Positions 22,601 to 35,133 of a stretch of 64,000 bases of DNA are shown in pieces; the first letter of the stretch is position 1, and each line of letters opens with the position of its first letter. The stretch is from Labia minor. Its lineage: Eukaryota; Arthropoda; Insecta; Dermaptera; Spongiphoridae. The position numbers were made by a program, and so were the translations under genes. The stretch spans positions 62,955,719 to 63,019,718 of the forward strand of contig OY720348.1 of NCBI GenBank assembly GCA_963082975.1, in the 5' to 3' direction. The notes beneath the pieces were generated by a model. The model did no database searches. It was given only the letters and a program-made list of their open reading frames with translations, and was not told the DNA's origin.

Positions 22601-23458
22601 ATATATAATATATATATGTTCTAATTATGCTTACTTAAGAGACCATTAAGTAAATTAATGATAGGAATGAATTTTTAAATAAAAAAAAAATTAATTTGAT
22701 AAAAACTTTTTTACTAGGATTCGAAAATTGAGGTCTTTCATTATTAATTGAGTGAAATTTATAAAAAAAACAAAAAACTAAATTTTTTATATTAAATATT
22801 CATTTTCATTTGCATTGAAAAACTATTTGAAATTAAAAGGCGCGTGTTTATATCAGTGTTATACCCATATATTTTTTTCTTTTTCATTTCTCATGAAATG
22901 AGGTTATGGCGTATATAAAATGGAACTAGATAAATTCGTAAAGAAGAGCACATTTTAAGGTGTAGTTTGACCTTTTTTTCCTTTCTTTTTTTCGATCAAC
23001 TACATGAGAATGATTCTTTTACTAACATGCCACTATCTTCTTGCCTTTTCAATCTTATCCATAAAATTCAAGAGACTTGTTTAGAAAAGTCGCTCAAACA
23101 TTTACGTTATTTTTATTGCTTTTTCATCACTGCCATTGTAGACAATTACTTCGCCTTAAATGGAGATAAATATTAATATACGTACCTATACGAAACGCTA
23201 TCAACTGATTAAAGGTAATAAATGACAGTATTGGCTTAATTGTCAACTAGATTAACCCTTTGCGATGAAACTTTACTATTATATATTCGTCTGGTGAGTA
23301 TAGAATTTGTTTAATAAAGGCGGCCCATTGCACATATTCGCTTTACTTTAATAAGATAAACATTTAAATACAATAATTAAATTTTCACGCTTCTTCTTTT
23401 ATTATCTACCACTTTAATTAATTATATTTTAATTAAAATTGATATATACACAATTCAG
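22601..23458. other. Intergenic DNA with an unrecognised open frame
   Basis: A 69-codon plus-strand frame at 22,967-23,176 has Cys, His and Leu residues in a less skewed composition than most chance frames here. There is no recognisable domain and no clear splice context. I do not call a gene. Otherwise AT-rich and featureless. Confidence 0.35.
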
Positions 23459-23752
23459 ACGCCATTGGGTGAGAGGCTAGCCTCGCTGTCTCACATTCAC
23501 ATGGTCCCGTGTTCAAGTCCCGGGTCTGGCAAGGGAATATCTCTAGCTGGGGTCTATGGGACGGAGTCAACCCAGCCTACGGGATCAACATTGGGGAATA
23601 GCTACTTGATAAAAAGTAGCGCCTCCGATCAAGAAAATCAAGGTAAAGGTTGAGAGGATCCGTTCTACTGATCATAGGACACCTCATTGATATAATCGAC
23701 TTGATAGGCGTTGCCCTTGCGTAGGACGTACAAAAGTCAGAGGTTTTTTTTT
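23459..23752 (+). repeat. tRNA-derived SINE (family 1), full copy
   Basis: Head: GGGTGAGAGGCTAGCC as A box and GTGTTCAAGTCCCGGGT as B box. The body has CTAGCTGGGGTC, GGAGTCAACCCAGCC, AAAAAGTAGCGCCTCCGATC, TACTGATCATAGG and TTGCGTAGGA, and the 3' end is T-rich. The left flank TATATACACAATTCAG recurs on the right with CA-dinucleotide expansion, consistent with the target duplication left by LINE-driven insertion. Other copies: 37,672 (minus), 47,807, 54,150 and a 3' fragment at 52,385. Confidence 0.85.
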
Positions 23753-23777
23753 ATATATACACACACACACAATTCAG

Positions 23778-23895
23778 TATAGGACAAACTTCTGATGACG
23801 TAACGATTGAAATGATCATAAAGTTTAATAAAAAAAATTTATCTTGAAACTTAAAATCGTGTGTAATACTTTTATTATTAATTTTCAGTTTCATT
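23778..23895 (+). repeat. Half-copy of the long inverted repeat
   Basis: Matches the right arm of the 20.8-21.2 kb inverted repeat: CAAACTTCTGATGACG, GAAATGATCATAAAG and ATTTATCTTGAAAC. Only one arm is present, so the element is solo or was resolved by recombination. Confidence 0.7.
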
Positions 23896-23991
23896 TATAA
23901 AATGAGGTTAAATTTCCAAATAGATAGAATGTTTCAAGGAGAGCTATTAGTAAAATCTTTAAATCTAATTAAATACATAATGGCTTTAAAG

Positions 23992-24231
23992 TAGTGATCT
24001 TCAACCAGGGCGATATTTTTTTTTCAATATGGTTCTATAAAAAAAGGTCAGATGATTTTGCGATCAGGTTCTCAAACTAGATTTTTCAATATGGCTCTAA
24101 GTATCTCCAAGTGTACCTACCTTATACTAGGGATTATCATACAATTTTTATATTTTAAAATTTATAGGGGGCGAATTGTGAAGCCGGCCTCACGAAGTGG
24201 GCTTTTGGTCCAAAAAATTTGAGAACCACTA
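23992..24231. mobile_element. hAT-type MITE (family E), copy 3
   Basis: Ends TAGTGATCTTCAACC and GAGAACCACTA are inverted. The exact 8-bp duplication CTTTAAAG flanks both sides (23,984-23,991 and 24,232-24,239). Interior has AATATGGTTCTATAAAAAAA as in other copies, plus a divergent right half (GGCGAATTGTGAAGCCGGCC). Confidence 0.88.
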
Positions 24232-24239
24232 CTTTAAAG

Positions 24240-26458
24240 GTTCGGATAAATGCATAGTATAGGCATATTATGTTATTGTGTTTTTTGATTTATTTAAACA
24301 AATTCCAACCTGGAGTAAATGTAATAATGAGGAAGTGTTTAGGTTGATTAAAGGTACAATTTAGTAGTGAAAAAAATAATATATAATGATATATGAATAG
24401 TTTATATCTTGATTAAAAAATATAGTGCTAAATCATATTATATTAATTTATGGTGATATTGAATTCGAAAATCCTCCATCCAATTCCTTTCTTCTCCTAA
24501 TTCTACCATATCTACCTCTAAATTGCCTATCGTTTATGTAAGATACCTAGTGTTTCTTTCTCGATGATTTCTTAAGAAAAATTATAATTCTCATTTACTA
24601 TATTGGAGGAAATATGAAATTTTTGAATATGTAAATTGTTTGAACAATGAAATAGTGAGAGTAATTGATTCTTTTAGAAACGGTAAAAAAAACACAATTA
24701 GATAGTGAAAATATAAAGTTATCTTTATAAAAACAATTTGAATTAAATATTGGAACACAAATTCCAAAAAAAAAAAAAAAAATTCAAACTGGTGCAAGTG
24801 AGTTTAAAATGTTTAAATGAATTGGAAAAAGGTTACCTAAATTGCAGCAGTTTTGGATGTTCTGTATAGTATATATAAATACCCCATCAGGTAGATAGGT
24901 AGACAAAATAAACGGAATTTTACAGTAGCCTACTACTGTCATTAAAGAATGCAAAACTTTACAAACATTATGCTTTTTTGAAAACTAATTTAATTTTAAT
25001 AATTAATGTGTTTATCTCATGCTTAATTATTTGTTGAGTCCAATTTTTTTTTTTTTTTTCGTTTCATTTAATTCTTTTCCATGACCCATTAAGTCTTAGC
25101 AAAACTTATTTTTCTAATCATTAACTTGAAAGAACCATAAGTATATAAAGCCAAGTGTTTTAAAGTTCCAAGTTCATAGAATATGGTTAGAATTTGACGG
25201 TCAAAACAAGGATATTATCAAGTTCAAGCAGTCGAAATTCAGATAATTCCTATTTATTTGAAGGTATCATGTACGAATCAAATTCAATGTTCAAAAAATC
25301 AGTATATTCATAGCTTCAATCATAAGAAAACAATGTAATTGATCTGCATTAACCAAACAATATTTTACAAATGTGTTCAGAGAGATAAATTAATGTAGTT
25401 TAGGTTTTTAATTAGTGCCAAAAAAAAATTGATAATTCGATAATAGTAGTACCAGTCACATGATTAATTAATATTTTAAATTGTTTAATGTTGTAATTAT
25501 ATGTAATTGATCTTTTAAAATTTATAAATTCCAACAGTTTTATAAAATATAATAAATCTATTAAAATTTTTAGTAATTTTTTACAAAACAGGAATCTGCA
25601 GGGATTTGGATGAAACTTTACCACTGAATTCCTTTATTAATTCCAAAACAAGTTAATTCGTAAACTAAAAGAGACCGAGAAATATTGCATAAGGAAAGTT
25701 TCTTTGGAATTAAAAAAGGAATCCACTGGCAAAGTTCCATCCAAATCTCCGAAGCTTCCCGATCTGTAAACAATTACAAAATTTTGATTAGTAAAACATA
25801 TCGAGAAGAAATTTAAGATGTTGAAAAACATGGACCCCTATCAGGAGTAGAGATAAATTTTTCTAAGAGAGAGTTTATTATCTGGTAGAATTTGATGATC
25901 TGAAATTATAAATTTTCTTATTTCAGAAGGTTCTTTGTTCTTGATTAATGGATTAGAAGATTTAGAAAATAATATAAAAAACATTTATGGATTTTATAAA
26001 TTTATAAAATCATGAATTTATATATAAATATAATAAATATATTATTATATATAATATTTTTTATATAATTTATGATTATAAAGTAAATTATGTTTCTATA
26101 ATTTTTCGTATCTCTTTGGACCCCTCTATACACAAATTAGAACATATTCATACCATTAAAAAAAAGAAATTAATTTTAGAAATCAAACATCAAAGAATTT
26201 ATGTGTGTGATTACCCCAGTTTGTGGTCAAGACTTTTACCTACTTAAAAAGAAATAAATAAATATTAATTCTTCCATAATTTCGAAGAATTATTATTGTT
26301 TTGTGTTTTAATTCCAATTATATAATTTATTCTAAAAGTTTAAATTGTGTTAATTAATTTAATTAAGTTATATTGTCATATCTTATATATATATAATATT
26401 TTAGTAGAAGTAAAAGATGAGAAATATTTATATTTAAATATCAATTTAAAAGAATGAT
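24240..26458. other. AT-rich intergenic DNA
   Basis: No gene supported. Small open frames on the minus strand at 24,591, 25,412 and 25,637 are Phe/Ile/Leu-rich readings of A-rich plus strand, without domains. Short (TA)n tracts occur near 26,020-26,065 and 26,380. Confidence 0.4.
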
Positions 26459-26462
26459 TTAA

Positions 26463-26545
26463 CACGTTCCCGTCGGCTCCATATTTTGTCTATTTATTTT
26501 ATGTGGTGGCATAAGCCACCGGTGGCACATGTCGGCGGGAACGTG
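26463..26545. mobile_element. TTAA-flanked MITE, 83 bp
   Basis: Inverted ends CACGTTCCCGTCGGC and GTCGGCGGGAACGTG are bordered by TTAA on both sides (26,459-26,462 and 26,546-26,549). The centre has an internal GTGGC...GCCAC palindrome. TTAA target duplication points to the piggyBac superfamily. Confidence 0.78.
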
Positions 26546-26993
26546 TTAAAGGAATGAATGAATTATTTTTAAAAGATTTTATATATATATATGGGTTCAT
26601 ATGTAATTCAATATATTAAATAAAAAATTATATTTATTAGACATATTAAGATTCAAATTGTATCTTAAAATATAAATGATTTAAAAAATATTAACATGTG
26701 ACTCACATTTTTCCCATTGAAAAGGTCATTTATTTTTAAGGGTTGAGGTGAGGGATAAAATTATAAAAAAATTAAAATTTAATCAAAACAATAGCTATGG
26801 TTTTTATATTTTTGTTTTTATCAATAAATGAATAACCAATTCATCAAATTGAAATTCACGCTGTCAGATGCTATTATATTCGCACAGATATATCCAGACA
26901 TTATCTCATATATATATATTTATTTTATATATTATTATGAAATTCAGTCATAAAAATTCTGTTCAATTCTTAAAGTCTTTTTTTTTAGGATTA

Positions 26994-27835
26994 CCTTATT
27001 TTATTTTATTATACTAACAAAAATTATATATATATATATTTCTATATTTACTATTGCGATCACGAAAATTATCGATGTCGAGATTTTGATGTTTTTTATA
27101 CGTTGTGAAGGGTCTTGAATCATTTTCACTAAGGTTGAGAAAAATGTCTGTGTGTGGGTGTGTATGTGTGTATGTAGACAAGATTACGCAAAAATGGTTT
27201 GAGGTAGAATCATGCAATTTGGTACATGGGCATTATTCAAAATTTGTAGTTTTCTCTCAACTTTTGAGAATTGCAGCTCAACCGGAAGAGGGTCATTACC
27301 TACGTTTTGATTTTTTTTCCTCTAAATTGACCGTAAAAATAAAGATGAATGTTTGATAGTTTTCACATTATTAGAAATTGTATAAAACTGCTATATATAG
27401 AATTCCAGCTTGATTGAATCTCTGAAAGTACCAGAATTAATTTTTTAACACTGCAAATCACGCGCTAACACTTGACGTGGTGCCATCAACAAAGAGTCAA
27501 ACACTCGCTGGTTTAATAAATATTATTTATTAATTTTAATTTATAATTTATAATTAATTAAATTTAATTTAAATATAATATATGTTATTTAATCCAATTC
27601 AATTTTACGAGATAGTCGAGTGGGGACACTCCAGCTTATTTTGACATATTGAACCGTTCACAAGTCACACCAGAATTTTTATAAAGAAAAATCGATCTCT
27701 ACTGGTTTCAGCCTCGAGAAAAATCATCTTTATTAGTTTTTCTTACTAAAAAATAGAAATTTTAATAATAAAAAAATTTTAATAATAAAAAAATGACGAC
27801 AAGCAACGCAGGACAGCGCTTCCTTATATTATATA
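26994..27835 (+). mobile_element. Repeat family D, copy 3, split by a B element
   Basis: The left part TTATTATACTAACAAAAATT and the right part ATAAAGAAAAATCGATCTCT ... GCCTCGAGAAAAATCATC are contiguous in intact D copies. Here they are separated by B copy 2. The 3' third of D is missing. The sequence upstream (26,799-27,051) recurs at 39,104-39,382. Confidence 0.7.
27052..27636 (+). mobile_element. Repeat family B, copy 2 (5' hairpin lost)
   Basis: Begins ACTATTGCGATCACG, so the terminal ACTATCTC hairpin found in other copies has collapsed to one arm. The 3' end GAGATAGTCGAGTGGGGACACTCCAGCT is intact. Nested in D. The open frames read here on both strands are incidental translations of a repeat. 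Confidence 0.8.
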
Positions 27836-27920
27836 TAATATATATATATTAAATATATATAATAATATATATAATATATATATTAAATTATTATAATATT
27901 AATAATAAAATAATAATTTA

Positions 27921-28458
27921 TCTTATCTTATTATACTAGCAAAAGTTGTATTTTGTATTTTTAAAATACTAAACCGCTCTAAGTATTTTTTGAAATTCAC
28001 ACCATAGATAATTTTTATAAAGAAAAATCGATGTGTATTGGTTTCAAATTCCAAAATCATCTTTGTTAGTTATTTTCTTATTTTTTTTTTTTTTCTTAGA
28101 TTTTTCTTAATTTAATAGGAATTTTAATAAAAAAAAAAAAATGGCGCTGGCCAACGCCGGACAACGCTTCCTTAAATACAAAATATTATAAATAAAATAA
28201 AATTAAAAATATTCATTATAATAATATTTATGTAATCAAATTAGGAAATATATATTATGTTATATCCACAGACCATACTTTTCTTTCTTTCAGTGCATTA
28301 ATACGTACGAATAAATACTGTAAGTTTTATATCTATTTTTTTTTTTAATTTATGTTTTTTTTAAATTATTTGAAATTGTTTCATATATTTAGTCGTTTAT
28401 TTAGTTAGTTCATAAGGAATCATTTTTTTAAAATATCGACTTGGTGAACCAGGTACTT
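27921..28458 (+). mobile_element. Repeat family D, copy 4 (best uninterrupted copy)
   Basis: Uninterrupted from TCTTATCTTATTATACTAGC to GGTGAACCAGGTAC, about 540 bp. It includes GAAATTCACACCATAG, GGCCAACGCCGGACAACGC and CACAGACCATACTTTTCT. Useful as the reference for family D. Confidence 0.8.
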
Positions 28459-28545
28459 TTTCTAATATATCATTCGAAAAAATTAAAATTAGTATATTAT
28501 ATATGTAATATATTTTGTATTAAATTGAAAATGATTAATAAGCAG

Positions 28546-28588
<43 letters not shown>

Positions 28589-29121
28589 CTATACTCTATA
28601 TTTATTAATTTATTGATTAGGATCGTGATTATGATAAATTAGAATACCAATATAGGTATACCTGTGTTTTTGGTTAGTGCTTTCATCAAAATAACCCTAC
28701 TTGATTAACGTAGACTCCAGAGTCAATGATCTAAATCTAATCAATCCATAAATTTACCCACATACCATTTATTCTCCATATCTCATAAATAATTGTTAAA
28801 GTTGAAATGAAATATAATGTATTAAAATTCAATTTGAATGAATATCGATTCGATTCAGTGAATTAAAATATTTATGTGATTTCTATGACTAAAACTATAA
28901 TATTCTATTAAATTCTTTGTTTGTGGAAAAGTAAATCTAAGTAATTCGAAAACAAAGAGAAGAAAGAAAGAAAAGTATATTTTTTTACAGAGTATTTTTA
29001 TACTTGTTAATTTTTAAAATTTTCAATTGAAATATTTCTTTATTATGATAAAAACAAATAACTTTTATATGTATATACTCCTTCAGACCATTTCTATTTA
29101 TATTAATACATTTCATCTTAA

Positions 29122-29152
<31 letters not shown>

Positions 29153-31038
29153 TTTAATTTTAAATTATATTAAATTTTGTATAGAAAATATTAATAATAA
29201 TATATATATAAATAAATAAATAAATAAAAAACAATTAGATTTGGGTATCAAATTAAATAATAAAAATAAAAGCTCGGGTGCGAAAACATGAGAAATCCAT
29301 TATTATTATTATAGCGATGAGTGGGAGGGAAAGCGAGGATGAAAAAAATCTGGCAATAAATATTATAGAAATATAATAAACGATCTCTATAGCTCAAATG
29401 AACAGGGAAATATAATTGTATTTATTTTTAAAATGAATATTGTTTTAATTCATGGATTAACACAATTACAGTGAAGTTGTTTGTTTATGATTGTTCTTTT
29501 TATATATATTAGTATATTAGTATAATTGGCAATCTATCTATCTCTGAGGGAATAAGAAACTCCAAACCATCCAACACCTATTCTCACCAAACTCCCTTAT
29601 GTCACTTGAGAGTCATATCTATTTTCAGGTTTGGAATCATCTATAACCTCTTTCTGATGCGGTTCTAAATAATTCTTCATTTATGTTCAAACCGAAACAA
29701 TTCTACAACCAGTTTGGCATCTTTCCTTCAATATTGTAGTTTTTGTAGTTTTGTATATTTAGGAGCTTAAATAAAGTCCGAATTATATATAAAAAATAAA
29801 AAACTGATAATATATCTTTAAAAAAAATACATTAAAATAATAAATTAATACAATAAATAAATTAATTTAAATAATAAGTTCATAAATATGATTTTAATAT
29901 GTAATTGAATGATATATGAATTATATTTAATTAGATAGAATTTATTTATTTTTTAAATTAATTTTTAAAAATTGATAGAATTAAAATTTTTATATTCAAT
30001 GTCAAACGAATATAGAGTTTTTGTTCTCTTTGCTCACGAATGGAAGTGAAGAGAGAGAGAGAGAGAGAGTGAATTCTCTAAAGTCTATGTTCAAATGTGG
30101 TTCTAGTAAATAGAAAGACAGATTACGAAAAATTTTAAAACTATAATTGAATTTTACAGTTTATGTTACAAAAAAATAATTAAATTATTTTTTGAATTTA
30201 ACTCATTAACAAACAAAATCTTCTTATATTGAAAGATGAATTAATTAATTTTTTAAATTAATTATTATTTTTGATAATTTTATAATTCATTTAGAAAAAT
30301 AATTTCATTATACTAATTCATGAATGTTAAAAGTAGAGATTTAATATATTTTTAATTTTATTAATTAATGAATTAAATAAAATATTAGCTTTCCCGAAAT
30401 TAAAAGTTGATATTTTATTATTATTTATTAAAATTTAAATTACTCTACGGTAATATGATATAAAGGATTAAATAAGATCTTATTTATGAATATACATTTA
30501 AATATAGATATATATTAGTATATATATATTTATATATATAATTTGTTTAGTAAATTTATCATTTTACTTGAATTTATATAATAATAAATAATTTTATCTA
30601 AATTCTTTTCTTTTTATATATACATATATTTAAATAATAAAGATATTAAATTTTTACTTTAATATATTTTTATTTATTTATTTGAAAAATCCAAGTATAA
30701 CTAATGGAAACAGAGACCGAAATATGATGATTAAAAATTAAATTAAATTAAATAAGAAAAATTATAAGAATTAATCTTATGAAATAAAAAAATTTTAAAA
30801 ATTGATTTATTTTCAATCGTCCATCAAAATTTTTCAACAATATTTTTTTTTTTACTCTTCCATATTATATTTAATAATTTTTAGAAATTAAGTGAAGAAA
30901 ACAAATATTTATTTAATTTTTAATATTTTTGTTTTTGTGTACAAAACTTCAAAATTAAATAGTATTATAGTTATAACTCTGAAAGATTACTATTATATAT
31001 TATTATTATTATTATTATAAGTCGCCATCTCAATCCAT
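28459..31038. other. AT-rich intergenic or intronic DNA with microsatellites
   Basis: No gene or large repeat recognised. Contains (TA)n at 28,546-28,584, (ATT)n at 29,127-29,152 and (GA)n at 30,050-30,068. Unlike the neighbouring blocks it carries none of the A, B or D repeats. It could be a long intron of a gene whose 5' end is the GC-rich island at 34.5-35.1 kb. Confidence 0.4.
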
Positions 31039-31660
31039 ACTAAACTATAATTAATAAATAAATAAATTAATAAACCTAATATTAATCATCAACATCAGAC
31101 AGACAAATGGAATTAACACAGTTTCCCTCCAACATTTTAATCCTCTTAATTTATAAATAATATTCAAATGGCTGTAAAGGGGCTACCCGGATTTTAATAT
31201 AGTATAATAAATATAATGTAATTTTTTTTTAATATAAGTATAAAGTTCAAACTACAAATTAATAAATGAAAAATAAATATATCAAAATTGATGAAAACCC
31301 ATTATTTTCCTATTATTATTATTAGAAATTAAGAGCATGTTGGCATCTCAAAGTATTCGAATTCCTGACAAGAATCCACTTTACACTAAACTATAATTAA
31401 TAAACAATTAAATAAACTTAACTTAATATTAATCATCAAAATCAGACAGACAAATGGAATTATCACAGTTCCCCTCCAATATTTTAATCCTCTTAATATA
31501 TAAATAATATTCGAATGGCTGTAAAGGGGCCTACCGAGATTTTAATATAGTATAATAAATATAATATAATAACTTTTTTTAATATGAGCATAAAGTTCAA
31601 ACTACAAATTAATAAATGAAAAATAAATCTATCAAACTTGATGAAAACCCATTACTTTCT
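31039..31660. repeat. 345-bp tandem duplication, diverged
   Basis: ACTAAACTATAATTAATA begins the shared segment at 31,039 and again at 31,384. The two units share ATCAGACAGACAAATGGAAT, CTCCAA.ATTTTAATCCTC, GGCTGTAAAGGGG and AAAGTTCAAACTACAAATTA, with substitutions and small indels. Not seen elsewhere in the window. Confidence 0.85.
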
Positions 31661-32750
31661 CATTTTTATTTAAATGTGATATTAAAAAAATACCGCCACC
31701 CACCCACCAGACAATACAATGCTCCTATTCAATGAAATTCATTCGGATCCACTGGTTTTATTCAATGAACATAAAAATGAAGAAAAAAATTCCATTTTTT
31801 TTTTTGAATCAATATTTGGAATGTGTAGAGGGTTCGATCTTGTTTAATTTCTTAGAGAATTTTATCAAATCGAAAAGGGTGTAATATTGATTAGGATTCT
31901 TCCACGATATATTAAAGTTTATGAGTGATTTTATGACATATTTTTTTATATAAATATAATTGAAGTGTTGACATGACATTCATTTTTTAAGAATAAAACT
32001 CCAATCAATTTTTTAGTTGGTTTGAATCATTATTCTTTTATCTATAATTTTATTGATAAAAAAGATATATTTTTTAATTTCTTTATTGTTCAAATGGATC
32101 CGAGGAAAAAATTTCGAGTAAAAATTGAAGAATAAAATATACTTATTAGATTTGTGTGTGGAAAATCGATATAAATTATTAATCTATACTTCGAAAATAT
32201 AGTATATACGTAAACAAAACATTAAATTATGTATGAAATTAAGATAATAAATATTCCATCCTAATGCAAATAGAATTTTATCAATCGTAAATTTAAAATG
32301 TCTGATAAGAGAATGAAATGGCACAAGTGTTAAATAATCAGTGAATGTTAGACCACCCCTGGAGGGAAGGGGGACATTTCAGAAACAACCAAGACTAAAC
32401 CAAATTGTGGATAAATAAAAAGAAAAAAAGAAAAAAGAAAACAGGAAAATTGAATAATTAATTAATAATGGTAAGAAAAAAAATTTAATTAAGTTTGTTT
32501 GCAGAAATAAATTGTGATAATAAGGATTTTTTTTTTAATAATATTCACCCAATTGAAAATAATATAAAAATATATAAAATTTGAAATACTCTTTATTTAA
32601 AAAAAAATTGATTATTTCCACATACTTGCTATATATATGTATTATAAGTATATAGAGATTAAAATATGTCTGATTAATAAATCAACTCTTGATAATATTG
32701 ATATTTGTCAAATTACTTTAGATTTATTTATCTATTATAAGAAAAATATG

Positions 32751-32787
<37 letters not shown>

Positions 32788-32790
32788 AAT
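31661..32790. other. AT-rich DNA without recognised features
   Basis: No open frame, repeat match or RNA fold supported. Patches at 31,690-31,760 and 32,335-32,400 are slightly GC-richer. (TA)n occurs at 32,756-32,782. Confidence 0.4.
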
Positions 32791-32798
32791 ATATATAT

Positions 32799-33040
32799 CA
32801 GTGATTCTCAACCTTTTTTTTACCGCGGCACACTTTTAACGGCTTAAAAATTTGGCGGCACACAAAGAAAAAGATAAGTGGAAAACCATATTGAAAAAAA
32901 GTGGTCCCAAAAACGGTTTACCTTTTTTCTTTAGAATGAAATTGAAAAAAATTTAGATAAAAAGTCGGAAATGTTTAAGAACCTCATAATCTCGCGGCAC
33001 ACTTTTGAAAATCTCGCGGTACAGTGGTTGAGAATCACTG
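32799..33040. mobile_element. hAT-type MITE (family E), copy 4, intact
   Basis: Inverted ends CAGTGATTCTCAACC and GGTTGAGAATCACTG are perfect. Flanks are ATATATAT on both sides, which fits an 8-bp duplication but lies in a TA microsatellite. Interior: GCGGCACACTTTTAA, GAAAACCATATTGAAAAAAA, AGTCGGAAATGTTTAAGA. Confidence 0.9.
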
Positions 33041-33925
33041 ATATATATATATATATATATATAATTATATAACATATATAATTATACAAAATTTTGCTTA
33101 ATTCTATTTTAATTATAAGTCATATAATATTAAAAAAATTATTTTAAAAAATATTTTCCAAATCATTCAATTGTCTTGTTAATTAAAAATAAAACAAGAG
33201 AGTAGATAAGAAAAGGAATGAGTTTTTTTTTTATAAATATAATTATATTATATTAGAAAAATTATTTTATTAAATGTATATATAAATGGATTAACTTTTA
33301 AATTAACTAATGAAATAAAATATAAATAAATTCATAAAAAAAAAATTATTTATTTTTTTAGATTTTATATAATTTTTATTTGGATTAATGTTAATTATTT
33401 TGTTTTTAATGATTTTCGATTTATGATTAAAAGATTAAAAGGATGGGGGTTGGCCAAATGTGGTCAATAAATAACTTTTGGCGACCATTCGATTTGATCG
33501 GATTGGAAGATGGAATTATCTTACTTTTTAGAGAGCAATGAAATTGTGCATTCGGATAAAGACAGGTATTTTTATTTAACTAAAAAATATTAAACCCAAT
33601 CAATATGAAATTTTTCCCCAAATATTTTGTGTTTGATTTTTATAGAATTAAAAAAAATATATCTTTCTAATATAATCGAATAAATGCTTGCCTGTCAATT
33701 CAACTGATAACTGATATCACTTAATTGGAGAGCCAAACAGGTGAATTTTCATATTTTGTTATTTTTCATTTTTTTTTTTTTTTTTTTTTTTGTTTTTTTA
33801 ATTTAAATTTAATAAAAGTAAAATTAAAATTGATTTATCTCAAGCTTCTTTCAATGAATATTTTTCCTTTATATTTTATATCTATTTTTTTGTTTGTTTT
33901 ATATATATATATATATATATATTTA

Positions 33926-33956
<31 letters not shown>

Positions 33957-34310
33957 TTTTAATTTAACTTTTTAATATAATATGAATAAAGTGGAGCTTG
34001 AAAAGATAACAAGACGAAACGAGGGAGAGAAAGAGGAAAAAAAAAATCTATATTAAAATATAATCGATTTTAATGAACGTGTGGTTTAATTTTAGTTATA
34101 TAGATAGGCGAAGAGTGAAAGAGAGAGTGAGTAATATAAGTCCAAAAAAGAAAAAAAAAAGAAAAAAAAAAAAAAAAAAATTATTAATATAATAAATGGA
34201 ACTTAAAATGTATTTTATGATAAAGAGAAAAAATTAATTTCAAAGATAGAAGATGATTAGAAAAATAAACAGACGGTAATTGGATTAGAGGCAGTTTTAA
34301 TTAAAAAAAA

Positions 34311-34343
<33 letters not shown>

Positions 34344-34440
34344 TTAAAAAAAAATAAAATAAAAAGGGTCTGGGCCAGGAGACATATCCAGACAAGAAAT
34401 GAGCACGCGAGGTTTTTCCGAAACGTCAGACCCAGTGTCC
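33041..34440. other. AT-rich DNA with microsatellites
   Basis: No gene supported. Holds (TA)n beside the MITE, poly(T) at 33,770-33,792, (TA)n and (TTTA)n at 33,899-33,950, and poly(A) and (ATA)n at 34,149-34,340. The 33,725 open frame is a translation of these tracts. Confidence 0.45.
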
Positions 34441-35133
34441 ACTTGAAAAAGAGTGTGTGAGAGAGAGAGAGAGAGAGAGAGAAAGTGATAGTGCGATAGA
34501 AAGAGAAAGAAAATATCTATAGATTGGAGGCGGCGTGTCAGGTCCACGTGAAATGGCGGTGGGGTGGCTGTCAACGGAACCGCCAGATCGATACACGAAT
34601 AAACAAAAAAGTCCTCCACACGCCCCCTCGTCTCTCCTTCTACCCACCTCCTCCCCCCACCTCCACCCCCACAGCCTCCATATCCAACAAGAAGAAAGGT
34701 GGATGAAACTTACCGTGGTGGTTGAACCAACCATGAAGAGACACCATCATCCTGGCAGCATGCGAACACAATCGTCGGGGGGTGATTGTCCTGTGCAGCA
34801 GTTGTCAAGGGTGGTTCATGGAGGGTAGCAGGCGCTCGAGTCACCGGGGACCACGATCAGTTGGTGCTGCTTTTTGGACTCGTGCAGATGGTATCCACGA
34901 TTCCCGCACCCGAAAACAGCACCTCTGTTGACGCCACAATGACGAGTGGCTCGCCGGCCGCCCCTCAAAGCGGCCCCCACCGCGCCCCAACCCCACCACC
35001 ACCCCACCACCATTATCAATACATGCGATGCGCGCGCACTCGCTTGCAGAAAACACACCAAAACATAGAAATATAGACCTATTGCTCGGGCTATATAGCT
35101 ATATTTTTCTCTCACCCCCATTCAAGTGTCTCA

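Noticed and set aside
23500-23530. Functional tRNA gene
   Set aside because: The B-box-like GTTCAAGTCC is present, but it is attached to a repeated SINE body and no full cloverleaf can be drawn.
27014-27356. Opposing open frames on both strands
   Set aside because: Both are readings of repeat B; other B copies break them.
34344-35121. Several overlapping 60-102-codon frames in the GC-rich island
   Set aside because: Stop codons are rare by chance in GC-rich DNA, the frames overlap on both strands, and they include translated GA/CT microsatellites.
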